A DNA stretch of 64,000 nucleotides from contig NZ_VITY01000022.1 in NCBI RefSeq assembly GCF_007993935.1, forward strand, positions 57,828 to 121,827, in the 5' to 3' direction. Positions 38,165-47,339 of the stretch are shown here, one piece after another (the stretch's first letter is position 1; each line of letters opens with the position of its first letter). A program made the position numbers and the translations under genes. This DNA is from Bradyrhizobium macuxiense (GTDB taxonomy: Bacteria; Pseudomonadota; Alphaproteobacteria; Rhizobiales; Xanthobacteraceae). The notes beneath the pieces were generated by a model that was not told the DNA's origin, ran no database searches, and saw only the letters and a program-made list of their open reading frames with translations.

Positions 38165-39391
38165 ATGAAGTGCCGCAATTGCCAGACGCAATTAAGACAT
38201 GTGGTCCTTGACTTGGGACACGCGCCGCCATCGAACGCCTACCGCTCGGAAGCACAGCTTCACGAGCCGGAGACGACCTTTCCGCTCAAGATCCTCGTCT
38301 GTCACGCATGCTGGCTCGTACAAACAGAAGACCACCCCGCTGCCGACGAACTGTTCACCAACGACTATGCATACTTCTCCTCGACGTCCCAGAGCTGGCT
38401 GAACCACGCCAGGATCTACTGCGAAAAGATCACCGAGATGCTGCATCTGACCCGAGACAGTTTTGTCGTCGAGGTCGCCTCCAATGACGGCTATCTTCTC
38501 AAGAATTTTGTAGCGATGGGCGTGCCATGCCTGGGCATCGAGCCAACTGCCAGCACGGCCGATGCCGCCGAGCAGATTGGCGTGCCGGTGCTTCGCGAAT
38601 TCTTTGGCGCAGCCACCGCTACCAGGCTGGTGGCACGCGGGCATCAGGCAGATCTGATCTGCGGCAACAACGTCTATGCCCACGTTCCCGATATCAACGA
38701 CTTCACATTGGGCCTGCGTATTCTGCTCAAGCGGCAAGGAACGGTGAACCTGGAGTTCCCGCATCTCGAGAACATGATTGCGCAGAACCAGTTCGACACC
38801 GCCTATCATGAGCACTTCTCGTATCTATCGCTGACAGCGGTTATCCATATCTTCGAAAGGGCCGGTCTTCGCATCTTCGACGTTGAGCAACTCCCGACGC
38901 ATGGCGGCTCCTTGCGCATCTATGGCTGTAACAACGATGATGCACGCGAAACAACGGCAGCGGTCACGGACATGCTGGCGGAAGAGCAACGGCTTGGGTT
39001 GCTGGACCTCGGCTTGTACCGGGCATTCCAGCAAAAGGCGGACAGGGTAAAGAACGATTTCCTGGCTTTCCTGATCGAGCAGAAGCGCTCCGGCAAGTCG
39101 GTCGCCGCGTATGGCGCGGCAGCCAAGGGCAATACATTGATGAACTATGCCGGGTTGAAGCACGATCTGATCAGCTTTGTCTGCGATGCGGCAAGGTCGA
39201 AACAAAACAAGTTCATGCCCGGCAGTCACATTCCGATCCTTCCGCCGGCAGAACTCGCCAAGCGAAAGCCAGATTGGGTCGTCGTCCTGCCCTGGAACAT
39301 CGCAGCCGAGGTCATAAAGGAGCACGAGCAGATCAGAAGGTGGGGCGGCAATTTTGTCATTGCGGTTCCCGAATTGAAGGTTCTGACATGA
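38165..39391 (+). CDS. Sugar C-methyltransferase (TylC3/NovU-like, SAM-dependent)
   Basis: 408 residues in three parts. The N-terminal zinc-binding region has CRNCQT and CHACWLVQ. The SAM domain has VVEVASNDGYLLKNF and YHEHFSYLSL, and the C-terminal domain has YGAAAKGNTLMNY. Family members add a methyl group to C3 of 4-keto-6-deoxy nucleotide sugars. With rfbF and an rfbG remnant nearby, a CDP-linked 3-C-methyl-6-deoxyhexose is the likely product. The following epimerase pseudogene starts at its stop codon (ATGA). Confidence 0.88.
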   Translation: MKCRNCQTQLRHVVLDLGHAPPSNAYRSEAQLHEPETTFPLKILVCHACWLVQTEDHPAADELFTNDYAYFSSTSQSWLNHARIYCEKITEMLHLTRDSFVVEVASNDGYLLKNFVAMGVPCLGIEPTASTADAAEQIGVPVLREFFGAATATRLVARGHQADLICGNNVYAHVPDINDFTLGLRILLKRQGTVNLEFPHLENMIAQNQFDTAYHEHFSYLSLTAVIHIFERAGLRIFDVEQLPTHGGSLRIYGCNNDDARETTAAVTDMLAEEQRLGLLDLGLYRAFQQKADRVKNDFLAFLIEQKRSGKSVAAYGAAAKGNTLMNYAGLKHDLISFVCDAARSKQNKFMPGSHIPILPPAELAKRKPDWVVVLPWNIAAEVIKEHEQIRRWGGNFVIAVPELKVLT

Positions 39392-39640
39392 AGGTCCTGC
39401 TGACCGGCGCGCGAGCGGATTCAACGGGCGGCATCTGGTCACCCGTTTTTTTTAAAAGGGAGAGACATTCCATTGTTGCCGTTGCACGAAATCCCAAATC
39501 GCGTTTTCAAACAAGGTCGGCCTACCCAAAGGTCAATTTCGGCGCCCGTGATTTCGCCGCGGATTTCAAGCCGGCGACAGCGGCGAACATGATGATCTGT
39601 CTCCTCTTTCACTTGGCACAGTTGTGGAGCATCTGATGAT
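39388..39640 (+). pseudogene. NAD-dependent sugar epimerase, 5' pseudogene
   Basis: MKVLLTGA at 39388, then a frameshift to GFNGRHLVTR, matches the SDR start (TGASGFIGRHLV). Later residues are scrambled. Overlap with the methyltransferase stop shows it was the next operon gene. Confidence 0.65.
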
Positions 39641-39793
39641 ATCGACTGCATCGAAGGTTGGTCGGATGGCTTTCGTGTCGACGATCCGGCGCCTTCTGTT
39701 AGACGGCCTGAGCCGTGACCATGTTTCGACAAAGGATTGCACCTTGGCCATCGCTTGCAGATCGCGATCTGTAGTGATCCCGACAGAAACGAC

Positions 39794-41107
39794 ATGCTAA
39801 TGAAGATCGACGTCAAGGAAACGGATAGGAAGCCAGCGATTGACCTATATCAACTGGTCCGCGAGATGTTTCCGATCAACCGCAGTCAAACCGGCTCTGG
39901 AGTTCGCAAGACACTGAGCATCATTGCCCACCACATTGATCTCGAGATCAATGAAGTCCCAACGGGAACTTCTGTCTTCGACTGGCACGTTCCGATGGAG
40001 TGGAATATTCGGGGCGGCTCGATCTCCACACTGGGCAGAAAATGCCTGGTCGATTTTGCCAGCAACAATCTTCACGTTCTGGGATATAGCAGGCCGGTGC
40101 AGGGAGTGTTCTCGCGTGCCGAACTCGCCAGGCACATCCACACACTGCCTGATCAGCCGGATCTTATTCCATATAGGACCGGCTATCACGCCGACGATTG
40201 GGGCTTCTGCCTGTCTCATCATCTTTGGCAGACCATGAATGATGACGCCTATCATGTCGAGATTAACAGCGATATCTCGCCTGGTTCACTGACGTTTGGT
40301 GAGTGTTTCATTCCCGGCGAGACGCCGAACGAAGTCTTGCTCAGCAGCCATATCTGTCATCCTAGCCTCGCAAATGACAATCTCTCGGGAATCGCGGTCA
40401 TGACCGCTCTGGCCATGCGGCAGGCGCGGCAAAAGCGACGGCTAGGGTATCGATTTCTTTTCATTCCAGCGACGATCGGAGCCATCACCTGGCTTGCTCG
40501 CAACGAGGCGGTATTGGCGAACATCAAGCATGGCCTCGTGCTGACATGCTTGGGTGATAACGGGCCATTTCACTATAAGCAGAGCCGCCAGGGAGCGATG
40601 ATCGATCGGGCCGTGGCACATGTCCTCAGGCATTCCAGCCTCCGCCACGAAATAATGCCGTTCGCTCCTTACGGATATGACGAGCGGCAGTTTTGTTCGC
40701 CTGCTTTCAATCTGCCGGTCGGCTGCCTTATGCGCGGCGTACATGGTGCTTTCCCCGAATACCATACGTCGGCAGACAATCTGGATTTCGTAAGGCCGGA
40801 CGCTCTCCATCAATCTTACTCGCTCATAGAGACGGTCTTGGATCTGCTTGATGCGGACTGCACGTACGAGCGCGTCGACGGTCGATGTGAGCCTCAGCTT
40901 GGAAGACGCGGTCTCTACAGAACGATCGCTGGGCAACGCGAGGCGGGCGGCGCCACGCAGATGGACCTGTTGTGGTTGCTCAACCTTGCAGATGGCGACC
41001 ATGGCCTGTTGGAAATGGCGGTGCGGGCCGACATCCCCTTTGCCCGGCTTGAGTCCGCCGCGCGGATCGCCCTGGACGCGGGACTTGTCCACGCACGTCC
41101 CAAATGA
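39794..41107 (+). CDS. DUF4910-type aminopeptidase-like protein with winged-helix tail
   Basis: About 437 residues from ATG 39794 (the frame extends to 39737). The zinc-peptidase-like core has LSSHICHPSLANDNLSG, giving a His and an Asp ligand, and EYHTSADNLDF near the C-terminal third for another His. FDWHVPMEWN is the conserved N-terminal block. The tail after residue 360 resembles a winged helix. Such proteins are common in O-antigen and capsule clusters, but their substrate is unknown; peptide or amide hydrolysis of a modified sugar is possible. Confidence 0.75.
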   Translation: MLMKIDVKETDRKPAIDLYQLVREMFPINRSQTGSGVRKTLSIIAHHIDLEINEVPTGTSVFDWHVPMEWNIRGGSISTLGRKCLVDFASNNLHVLGYSRPVQGVFSRAELARHIHTLPDQPDLIPYRTGYHADDWGFCLSHHLWQTMNDDAYHVEINSDISPGSLTFGECFIPGETPNEVLLSSHICHPSLANDNLSGIAVMTALAMRQARQKRRLGYRFLFIPATIGAITWLARNEAVLANIKHGLVLTCLGDNGPFHYKQSRQGAMIDRAVAHVLRHSSLRHEIMPFAPYGYDERQFCSPAFNLPVGCLMRGVHGAFPEYHTSADNLDFVRPDALHQSYSLIETVLDLLDADCTYERVDGRCEPQLGRRGLYRTIAGQREAGGATQMDLLWLLNLADGDHGLLEMAVRADIPFARLESAARIALDAGLVHARPK

Positions 41108-41559
41108 TCGAAGCACCTCGAATGATACACCATCATGTCGCGAGTTCATCTTTCAAGTGATCCGCTCGGTGGCGTTTGGGATGTGATGCGTTTAAACCGA
41201 GACGAGGCGCCGACTTTGGAGCTTTGCCGCCTGGATAGCGACGAAGACGTTCTTGGTCACCTTGTCCGGCGGCCCATGCCTTGCCTATACAGATTCTCCG
41301 CAATACCTGATTGAACAATGATCTAAACCCGATATCGATGCGCCCGGCGGCGCTCAATTCCAGTGCTGTTGGAGCTGTCGCGATTGCGTGATCCGAGCCC
41401 GGCATTTTGCGAGGTCCCCTCATGATGAGGCACTTTGGAAACGCGCGGCGCGTGGTGACACACAAGCCGCAGCGCACCATTATTGTCGGGACGAGGCGCA
41501 CAGGAGCCACGCGTTCGTGGTCATCGAGCAACGGGTGACGCCCGGACCCCGCAGTCCGG
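41108..41559. other. Interval without a supported gene
   Basis: The minus frame 41133-41531 is open but has no recognised similarity. The two flanking genes converge here. Confidence 0.35.
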
Positions 41560-42501
41560 TCATGCCACGGGTCGGGATTGATACCATTCCACTGTACGGC
41601 GCAGGCCCGCCTGCAACCTTGTCGACGGGTTCCAGCCGATCAATTCGCGGGTAGCGCCAACATCGGCTATCAAGACCCGCTCGAGCGGTCGATCGGGAAC
41701 GGCCCCGAAAAGCGGTTCGGGCGCACCGGGAATCAATTCTCTTAACTGCTGTACGACCTCCCGGATAGTGCACACCTCGCCCCATCCGAGATCTATCACG
41801 CGGCCCTGGGCGCCAGATGCGTGGGCACATGCCATAAGGCCATCGACCACGTCATCGACGTAAATCCAATCAACCGGCCGGATGCCGCTGCCCAGCTTGG
41901 CACGCTCACCGCGCAAAAAGGTCGTGATAACGTAGGGGACCAGTTTGGTGAGGTCCGCCTGCGCCGGGCCGTAGACCATGGCGATCTTTGCGATGACGAC
42001 CTCGGTCCGGTACAGCGCCTCGAACATCCGAGCATACCCGGACGTAGCCCCCTTTGCCGCCGCATAGGGAGAGCCGGGTATGGGATCGGGGTTATCCGGC
42101 TCTTCAACGGAGCCCGCGATCACGGTCCGGCCGGCGCCGCTTTCAGCGGTGACCAGGAGTAGATTGAATGCGGTGAGGAAGTTATTTTGCAGGATCGGCA
42201 GCACCATTTCGAAGCTGCGCGAACCCGTCACCAGACCTGCGAGGTGATAGATCGTGTCAGGCCGGACAGTCCGGATCAGTTCTCGCGTTGCTTGCAGGTC
42301 AATCAGATTGACGTTCCACCAACGAATAGCGGTGGCGCGTCCGGTGTGGCTGACATCTCCATCGATTGATTGCCACCAGGCCGGTACGTCGAGCGGGGGC
42401 TGGCGCGAGACCGCGTGCAATTCGACGCTCGAGCCCGCGAGCCTTTTGCAAAGCTGCGATCCGATGAAACCTCGTGCGCCGGTCACCAATACCTTTTCCA
42501 T
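41560..42501 (-). CDS. NAD-dependent nucleotide-sugar epimerase/reductase (SDR)
   Basis: 313 residues. VTGARGFIGSQL binds NAD(P), GSPYAAAKGA gives YxxxK, and RPVDWIYVDDVVDGL is a typical SDR block. In CDP-hexose clusters an enzyme at this position usually reduces the 4-keto group. It is the last gene of the rfbF operon. A broken copy lies at 59030-59350. Exact stereochemistry is unknown. Confidence 0.82.
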   Translation of the reverse strand: MEKVLVTGARGFIGSQLCKRLAGSSVELHAVSRQPPLDVPAWWQSIDGDVSHTGRATAIRWWNVNLIDLQATRELIRTVRPDTIYHLAGLVTGSRSFEMVLPILQNNFLTAFNLLLVTAESGAGRTVIAGSVEEPDNPDPIPGSPYAAAKGATSGYARMFEALYRTEVVIAKIAMVYGPAQADLTKLVPYVITTFLRGERAKLGSGIRPVDWIYVDDVVDGLMACAHASGAQGRVIDLGWGEVCTIREVVQQLRELIPGAPEPLFGAVPDRPLERVLIADVGATRELIGWNPSTRLQAGLRRTVEWYQSRPVA

Positions 42502-42642
42502 GCCGCATCCTAAAGACAGAAATTGCTATGGCCCATCAGGTCGAATGATGAACACGGCGAATTGCCGTAGAAGACGCGGTGGCCCAACTCGGCACGAAGC
42601 TCGGGCGGAGCCTCGAGACCGGTCTGGATCTGCATCACGGCG

Positions 42643-42901
42643 TTATGTGACCGCGTGGATAGCGATATCGGGCGCAGCGCTACGAAGGGTGCTGGCCAAA
42701 TGATCGTCGTTGGTCATGTCGCGCAGAATCGAGTCCATGCCAGCCGCGACCCGGGCAATTTCAAACAGGCTGGGCGTGCGGCACGGCAGAGCCGCGTAGC
42801 CGGCCCCCCGCGCGCCGAGATGTTGCGGCCAAACTGCGAGCTCTGCGCCCCTGAAGCGCGCGTACCCCGTGAAAAAGACGCGCTTGCGCGCCCAGAATCG
42901 T
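42643..42901 (-). pseudogene. rfbG: rfbG (CDP-glucose 4,6-dehydratase) N-terminal remnant
   Basis: Directly after the rfbF stop the minus strand reads FWARKRVFFTGYARFRG, matching FWxGRRVFVTGHTGFKG, then TPSLFEIARVAAGMDSI and APDIAIHAV, which stops. About 85 of the usual ~360 residues remain, and the loop Gly residues are altered. The dehydratase needed to use the rfbF product is therefore missing at this locus. Confidence 0.78.
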
Positions 42902-43693
42902 TCATCTCTCCCATACCTTCCACGGCGCCTTGCCCTCGCCCCAGAGCGCTTCGAGGAACGTCTTCTCACGCAGAGTATCCATAGGCTGCCAGAAGCCATG
43001 GTGCTGATAGGCCGAAAGCTGTTGCTGCTCGGCCAACACCATGAGTGGCTCGCGCTCCCAGACAGTGGAGTCATCTGCCAACAGGTCAATTACTTTCGGG
43101 GAAAGCACGAAGAAACCGGCATTGATCATTTCCCCATCGCCCCGAGGCTTTTCCTTGAAACTGGCGACACGGTGATCACTACAAATTTCGAAGGCGCCGA
43201 AACGGCTAGGCGGATAGGTGGCGGTTAGAGTGGCGAGCGTGCCCTGACGACGGTGGAAGGCGATCAACGCAGTTATATCGATGTCTCCCACACCGTCGCC
43301 ATAGGTCAAGCAGAAGGCGTCCTCATCAGTCAGGTAATTGGCAACTCGCTTGAGCCGACCGCCAGTCATCGTATTCTCGCCAGTATCGACGAGCGTCACC
43401 TTCCAAGGTTCGGCATGATGCTGGTGGACCTCCATGCGGTTACTTGTCATGTCGAAGGTAACATCCGACACGTGCAGGAAGTAGTTGGCGAAGTATTCCT
43501 TGATCAGATAGCCCTTGTAGCCGCAGCAGATCACGAAATCGTTGATGCCATAGTGCGAGTAGATTTTGAGGATGTGCCACAGAATCGGCTTGCCGCCGAT
43601 CTCTATCATGGGCTTGGGCCGGAGGTGCGTTTCCTCGGAGATTCGGGATCCAAAGCCACCCGCGAGGATCACAGCTTTCACCGCCGGCTCCAT
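42902..43693 (-). CDS. rfbF: Glucose-1-phosphate cytidylyltransferase
   Basis: 263 residues. Makes CDP-glucose from CTP and glucose-1-phosphate. AVILAGGFGSRISEETHLRPKPM is the nucleotide-binding loop with the Arg/Lys pair, TYGDGVGDID is the metal-binding acidic motif, and HHGFWQPMDTLREK is the C-terminal signature. It is the first step to CDP-linked deoxy sugars. Upstream are a fragment of the membrane protein seen at 56 and shared repeat D. Confidence 0.92.
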   Translation of the reverse strand: MEPAVKAVILAGGFGSRISEETHLRPKPMIEIGGKPILWHILKIYSHYGINDFVICCGYKGYLIKEYFANYFLHVSDVTFDMTSNRMEVHQHHAEPWKVTLVDTGENTMTGGRLKRVANYLTDEDAFCLTYGDGVGDIDITALIAFHRRQGTLATLTATYPPSRFGAFEICSDHRVASFKEKPRGDGEMINAGFFVLSPKVIDLLADDSTVWEREPLMVLAEQQQLSAYQHHGFWQPMDTLREKTFLEALWGEGKAPWKVWER

Positions 43694-43940
43694 TTCTGGC
43701 TGTTCGCCTGTCGTTGCCTGCCTTCACGGCAGGATTGCTCCGCCCGCGCGGTGCGGCGTACGGGATCCAGGAAACACTGCTGTCTGTAAGCGTTCGGATC
43801 ATTTCCGTCATTGGCGGGGGTTTTCAGCGTGGCGGCAGCGGCATGATCCGCCTGCCCGGCTGAGGCCATGACACTGGCTTGGTCAAGATGATGCAAGCCG
43901 GCCGGATAGGCACCGTCGGGCAGAGCCAGCAAAGTCCGAT
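43694..43940 (-). pseudogene. C-terminal fragment of the membrane protein at 56-1141
   Basis: HHLDQASVMASAG, NDGNDPNAYRQQ and ARAEQSC align with the last ~70 residues of the protein at 56. The fragment is fused to repeat D upstream and ends just before rfbF. Confidence 0.7.
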
Positions 43941-44100
43941 TCAGCCGGACCAACCTTCCGTTCGCATATTGGTTGGCTCTTGGCACAGGCCCCTTCCTGC
44001 CAGCCTGATAGATGAGGCCTCATTCCAATGGATGAGCCTCGACGAACTTCTAACTGACCTGAGCCCCGCAATCTCCTCCCAGAATTGGTGGAGCCGATCA
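43900..44100 (-). repeat. Shared upstream repeat, copy D (before the rfbF operon)
   Basis: Minus strand: CTGGGAGGAGATTGC, GGCTCAGGTCAGTTAGAAG, GAGGCTCATCCATTGGAATG, GGCCTGTGCCAAG, with a GTG start at 43986. It abuts regulator module 3. Confidence 0.62.
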
Positions 44101-44143
44101 CCTCGGTGCCAGGACTTCAGCACGACTAAGATCGGCGAAGAGC

Positions 44144-44924
44144 TCAGGAAGCGTCGTCCTTGCCATTGCGACGGAGCAACGCGCGATAGCCACCCCGCAT
44201 GAGACGCAACCCCATCTGGACCAGGCGGATGGTCCGGCTGCGCAGATCGTGTGTTTTCCAAGCTCGATCGGGGATACGAGACTCGCCAAACAGGCCTTGC
44301 GCGATTTTGCGATAACTGTTCCCTTCCAGCCACGCATCGACTGCACGCAGAGCGAGGATGAGCCGATGCCGGGCCTGAATCGATAGAGCAAGAGGAGGTG
44401 GCCCGATGGCGCGGTGTTCGAGCGCCAGCCAAAATCTGCGTGCTGCCTGCGGACGAATGTCGCAGTTGTGGTCGAGAGGCAGGTCAACGGCCACCAATGA
44501 GCCGCTCGACGGAAGTTCCTTTAACCAAAGGCGATGCTTCGCTCCACCGAGCGGCACGATGGCATGCCATCCATCTGACGCACGACGAAGCTCGCTGCCC
44601 GCTACTTTGCTGAAATCAAGCTTATACCGTTTGGACGCCGCCGGGCCAATAGCCGCGCGAACGGGCAGCACGGTCGACAGCGCTTCGGGCGCCCAGAAAA
44701 CGGCTTGCTCGTCGAACGTGTTTTGCGGATCAGCCGCAAAACGTCAGCCCCCACTTCCGACGGAAGTGATCCGCCGTCGCGCTGGAATGTTCGCTGCTGA
44801 CCAGGGCCCTAAAGTCTTGTTGATACTCGCGATCGCGGCGCAGCCACTCCCAGGCGATGTCGACAGTATCTGCTGTCTTGGCCGCATGGTATGCGCTCTC
44901 TGATCTCCAGTCGGCACCTGGCAT
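44144..44924 (-). CDS. fseA: FseA-type excision activator by +1 frameshift, copy 3
   Basis: The DUF6499 frame starts at ATG 44924 (MPGADWRSESAY) and ends ...KWGLTFCG, TGA at 44732. The +1 frame from 44737 reads AADPQNTFDEQAVFWAPEA into DUF2285, ending at 44144. Again 781 bases. The slip context ACGTTTTGCGGCTGATCC is the same as in copy 2. Confidence 0.82.
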
Positions 44925-45094
44925 CCTGCTGTTTTCCCATGTCCTTAAGCGCACACGCACGCAAAGGCAATTGCAGCCTGACAAATGTGACGATTTCTGG
45001 TTGTGCTCAGGCAATTGTTCAATACTGATGCACTTACACGATGGAACGATCCACTTTTGCGATTTGAAAGGAGTCACGTGCAGATCAGATGCCT

Positions 45095-45373
45095 TCACTC
45101 TCCTCCTTTCGGCGACCCGCGGCGCAGGAGATCACGATAGCCATGACGCGCCGCCCACTTGGCGCGAGCCAAATGACTGTCGAAAGCACGGCGCGCGCGA
45201 TCCGGCTCAAGGGTCGGATCAATACCAAGCACAATGCGCGCGACTTCGGGCCAATCAGCGTTATCGGCTTCAGCATCGAGAAGGCGCATATAGGTAACGG
45301 CGTGCTGCTCGTCGTATGGCGTGAGCTCGGGCGCGCTGGGCGCCAAATCTGCGATCTTCGGATCGGTCGGCAC
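45095..45373 (-). CDS. Single-domain DUF2285 protein, copy 3
   Basis: 92 residues, closest to the copy at 27132, with a changed tail (RGSPKGGE). Upstream of fseA copy 3. Candidate antiactivator. Confidence 0.75.
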   Translation of the reverse strand: MPTDPKIADLAPSAPELTPYDEQHAVTYMRLLDAEADNADWPEVARIVLGIDPTLEPDRARRAFDSHLARAKWAARHGYRDLLRRGSPKGGE

Positions 45374-45750
45374 TGCCTGGAACTCCTACCAAACTGAAAA
45401 ACCTCTATCTAAATCGAAGCGATGGTAGCCGCATTCATGGCACCTTAGTACCGCCCGACGGTTGCGATCAGGGGGAACTTCCCGCCTAAACCTCGATTGG
45501 AGGCTGCGATCGGAGATCCTGACGCCCCTGCCTCATCGCTGTCTCCATTTCGCTCGGTCCGATTTTGGCCACTGTGGATTTGATGACAGTCCATATCGCT
45601 CGGAGCGCGATCAACGGCCTGCCGGGAGCGATCGAGGCGGCCGTTTGGCGGACAACCTCGTTGCGTGCTCGCTCATCGATGATTGGCTGCGCAGCTCAGC
45701 CGGCTGTCGAGAATTTCTTCTCAATTTCGAACTTCACGTGGCCAATTTTC

Positions 45751-45978
45751 CTATTTGGTCGCGCCGCCGCGAAGCAGGCTGTGATAATCTCGGTTGGCCA
45801 CCCATTTTACGCCCCGCCAAATAGCTAACGAGCGGTTCGCGAGCCGCGCACTGACCCGAGGATCCGGATGGATGTGCGGCATGATCCGAGCAACCTCTTT
45901 CTGCTCGGGGCCATCGGCTTCCGCATCAAGAACTCGCCAGTACGTCACCAGAAGCTGCTCATCATGGGCAGTGAGCAC
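45751..45978 (-). CDS. QseM-like DUF2285 protein, module 3 (degraded)
   Basis: 75 residues from the GTG at 45978 (VLTAHDEQLLVTYWRVLDAEADG). The central part (MPHIHPDPRVSARLANRSLAIWRG) departs from the consensus and the end (LLRGGATK) returns to it. The natural start is probably upstream. Divergent to the XRE gene at 46142. Possibly inactive. Confidence 0.5.
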   Translation of the reverse strand: MLTAHDEQLLVTYWRVLDAEADGPEQKEVARIMPHIHPDPRVSARLANRSLAIWRGVKWVANRDYHSLLRGGATK

Positions 45979-46089
45979 TGAACTAGCCGGAGCACAATCA
46001 GCGAGGATTGAGCGGTAGCGTCCGAATGATCTTACGCATGCGCAGCAGGTTGGAGCAGTTTCCGTTCACAACGTTCATGAGACGGCAGT

Positions 46090-46118
46090 TTGTCAAGTAT
46101 ATCGAGGTGCAGTATATT
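46090..46118 (+). promoter_or_regulatory. Promoter of the XRE gene, module 3
   Basis: TTGTCA-17-TATATT, identical to 33215-33243, 24 bases before the ATG at 46142. Confidence 0.6.
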
Positions 46119-46141
46119 GAGCAAGCGGCATCCTTTCCCGC

Positions 46142-46366
46142 ATGGATTTGCGGGAGACATTTGCCACCAATTTGCGCCGTCTGCGCAATGCGAGGGGATG
46201 GTCCCAAGACGAGCTTGCCTTCGAGGCCAAGATAAGCCGGGGCTATTTGAGCCAGCTTGAAAAGGGCGAGTACTACGTCAGTATCAAAATCATCGGTCGC
46301 CTTGCCGACAAGCTCGAGGTTGAGCCTGATGAGTTCCTGAAACGGCCCGCAAAGAGAGGCCGCTAG
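46142..46366 (+). CDS. QseC-like XRE transcriptional regulator, module 3
   Basis: 74 residues, differing from the module 2 copy by about two substitutions (SQLEKG, VEPDEF). Same promoter and same divergent layout. Two nearly identical repressors would be expected to act on both operators. Confidence 0.8.
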   Translation: MDLRETFATNLRRLRNARGWSQDELAFEAKISRGYLSQLEKGEYYVSIKIIGRLADKLEVEPDEFLKRPAKRGR

Positions 46367-46899
46367 ATAGGCACAGCCCGATACGCAGTTACTCCCCATC
46401 CATTTTTCTGGCCTCTTCCGTAACTCTTGAAAGCTGGTCTGGGTGATTTCTGGCGCTCACGCTTAGGGCTTTCCCGCGGCTGACATGGATGCGCGATGGA
46501 CCTGACGCAGGAGCGCATCGGTGTGGTCGTTGGGATGGTCGTGACGATCTCCGCGGGCACATCAGCAAGACGACTTGAGGCGGCGTAACGCTTGCAACTG
46601 CTGGACCAGCACTTATAGGCATGAAGCAGTTGCGAAAGCGGCAAAGATCAAGGCAGCGAGCTAGCTTGGATTGGACATCTGAGAACGGCGTGCGATGGAG
46701 AAAGTCGTAGGGCATGCTTTCTGCCGCGCAAATTCGCTTATGTCTCGATAGGCTCGGTCTCGGCGATACATTCGCCAAGCCTGATGCTCGCAAAATGGAG
46801 CCCCGCCCGGCGGACCGAGCAAGACTCCTTGCTCACTCGCCGTTCTTGTGCAGCCGCGACCTGAGCAAGATGCGGCTCTCACCGCCCTCATTCCTCGAA
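46367..46899. other. Interval after module 3
   Basis: 46380-46560 repeats 33500-33690. No intact gene to 46899. Confidence 0.35.
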
Positions 46900-47320
46900 T
46901 CCAATTCGCGCAAATCGGCGGTTGCAGGAAGGGGCATCGTGGCACAAGCTGCGGAGCAACAAGCTTGCCAAGCCATCGAGGCAGAACAGTTCGCGCAGAA
47001 CGAACTCTCCGGAGATCTCGGCCTTACGCAAAAACATTACCATCGATTTCGGAGCCGAGACCCCTGTGGTGGCGCGGTGGATTTGCTCGAACGGCTCGAC
47101 AGCTCGCCGACTGCCGCGTGGCCAATGCCGGTTGGCGCGGCAGCAGCAGCCGAGAAATATTTCAATCCGCTCCAGCTGCCCAACGAAATCAGGATTCGAA
47201 GCTGCGGATTGATTCGCTTCAATTCGGCAAGTTGGGCGAAATTGCCGCCGAAGGGACCGGAGGGCACGGTCCAGCCGCAGGCTCCTGCGTCCAGGCAACA
47301 ATCCGCAAGTTCAGCCAGTC
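46900..47320 (-). pseudogene. GH18 chitinase N-terminal fragment
   Basis: The minus strand reads FGGNFAQLAELKRINPQLRI then LISLGSWSGLKYFSAAAAAP, the second and third strands of a GH18 barrel. Frameshifts follow and the catalytic DxxDxDxE is not found. It complements the C-terminal fragment at 30338-30700. Confidence 0.7.
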
Positions 47321-47339
47321 TTTCTCAGTTTCGGAAGCC

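Noticed and set aside
7395..44100. tts box or nod box inside the shared upstream repeats
   Set aside because: GTCAG(T/G)TAGAAG resembles only the first bases of a tts box; the downstream TCGAAAGC part is absent, and no nod-box ATC-N9-GAT pattern was found.
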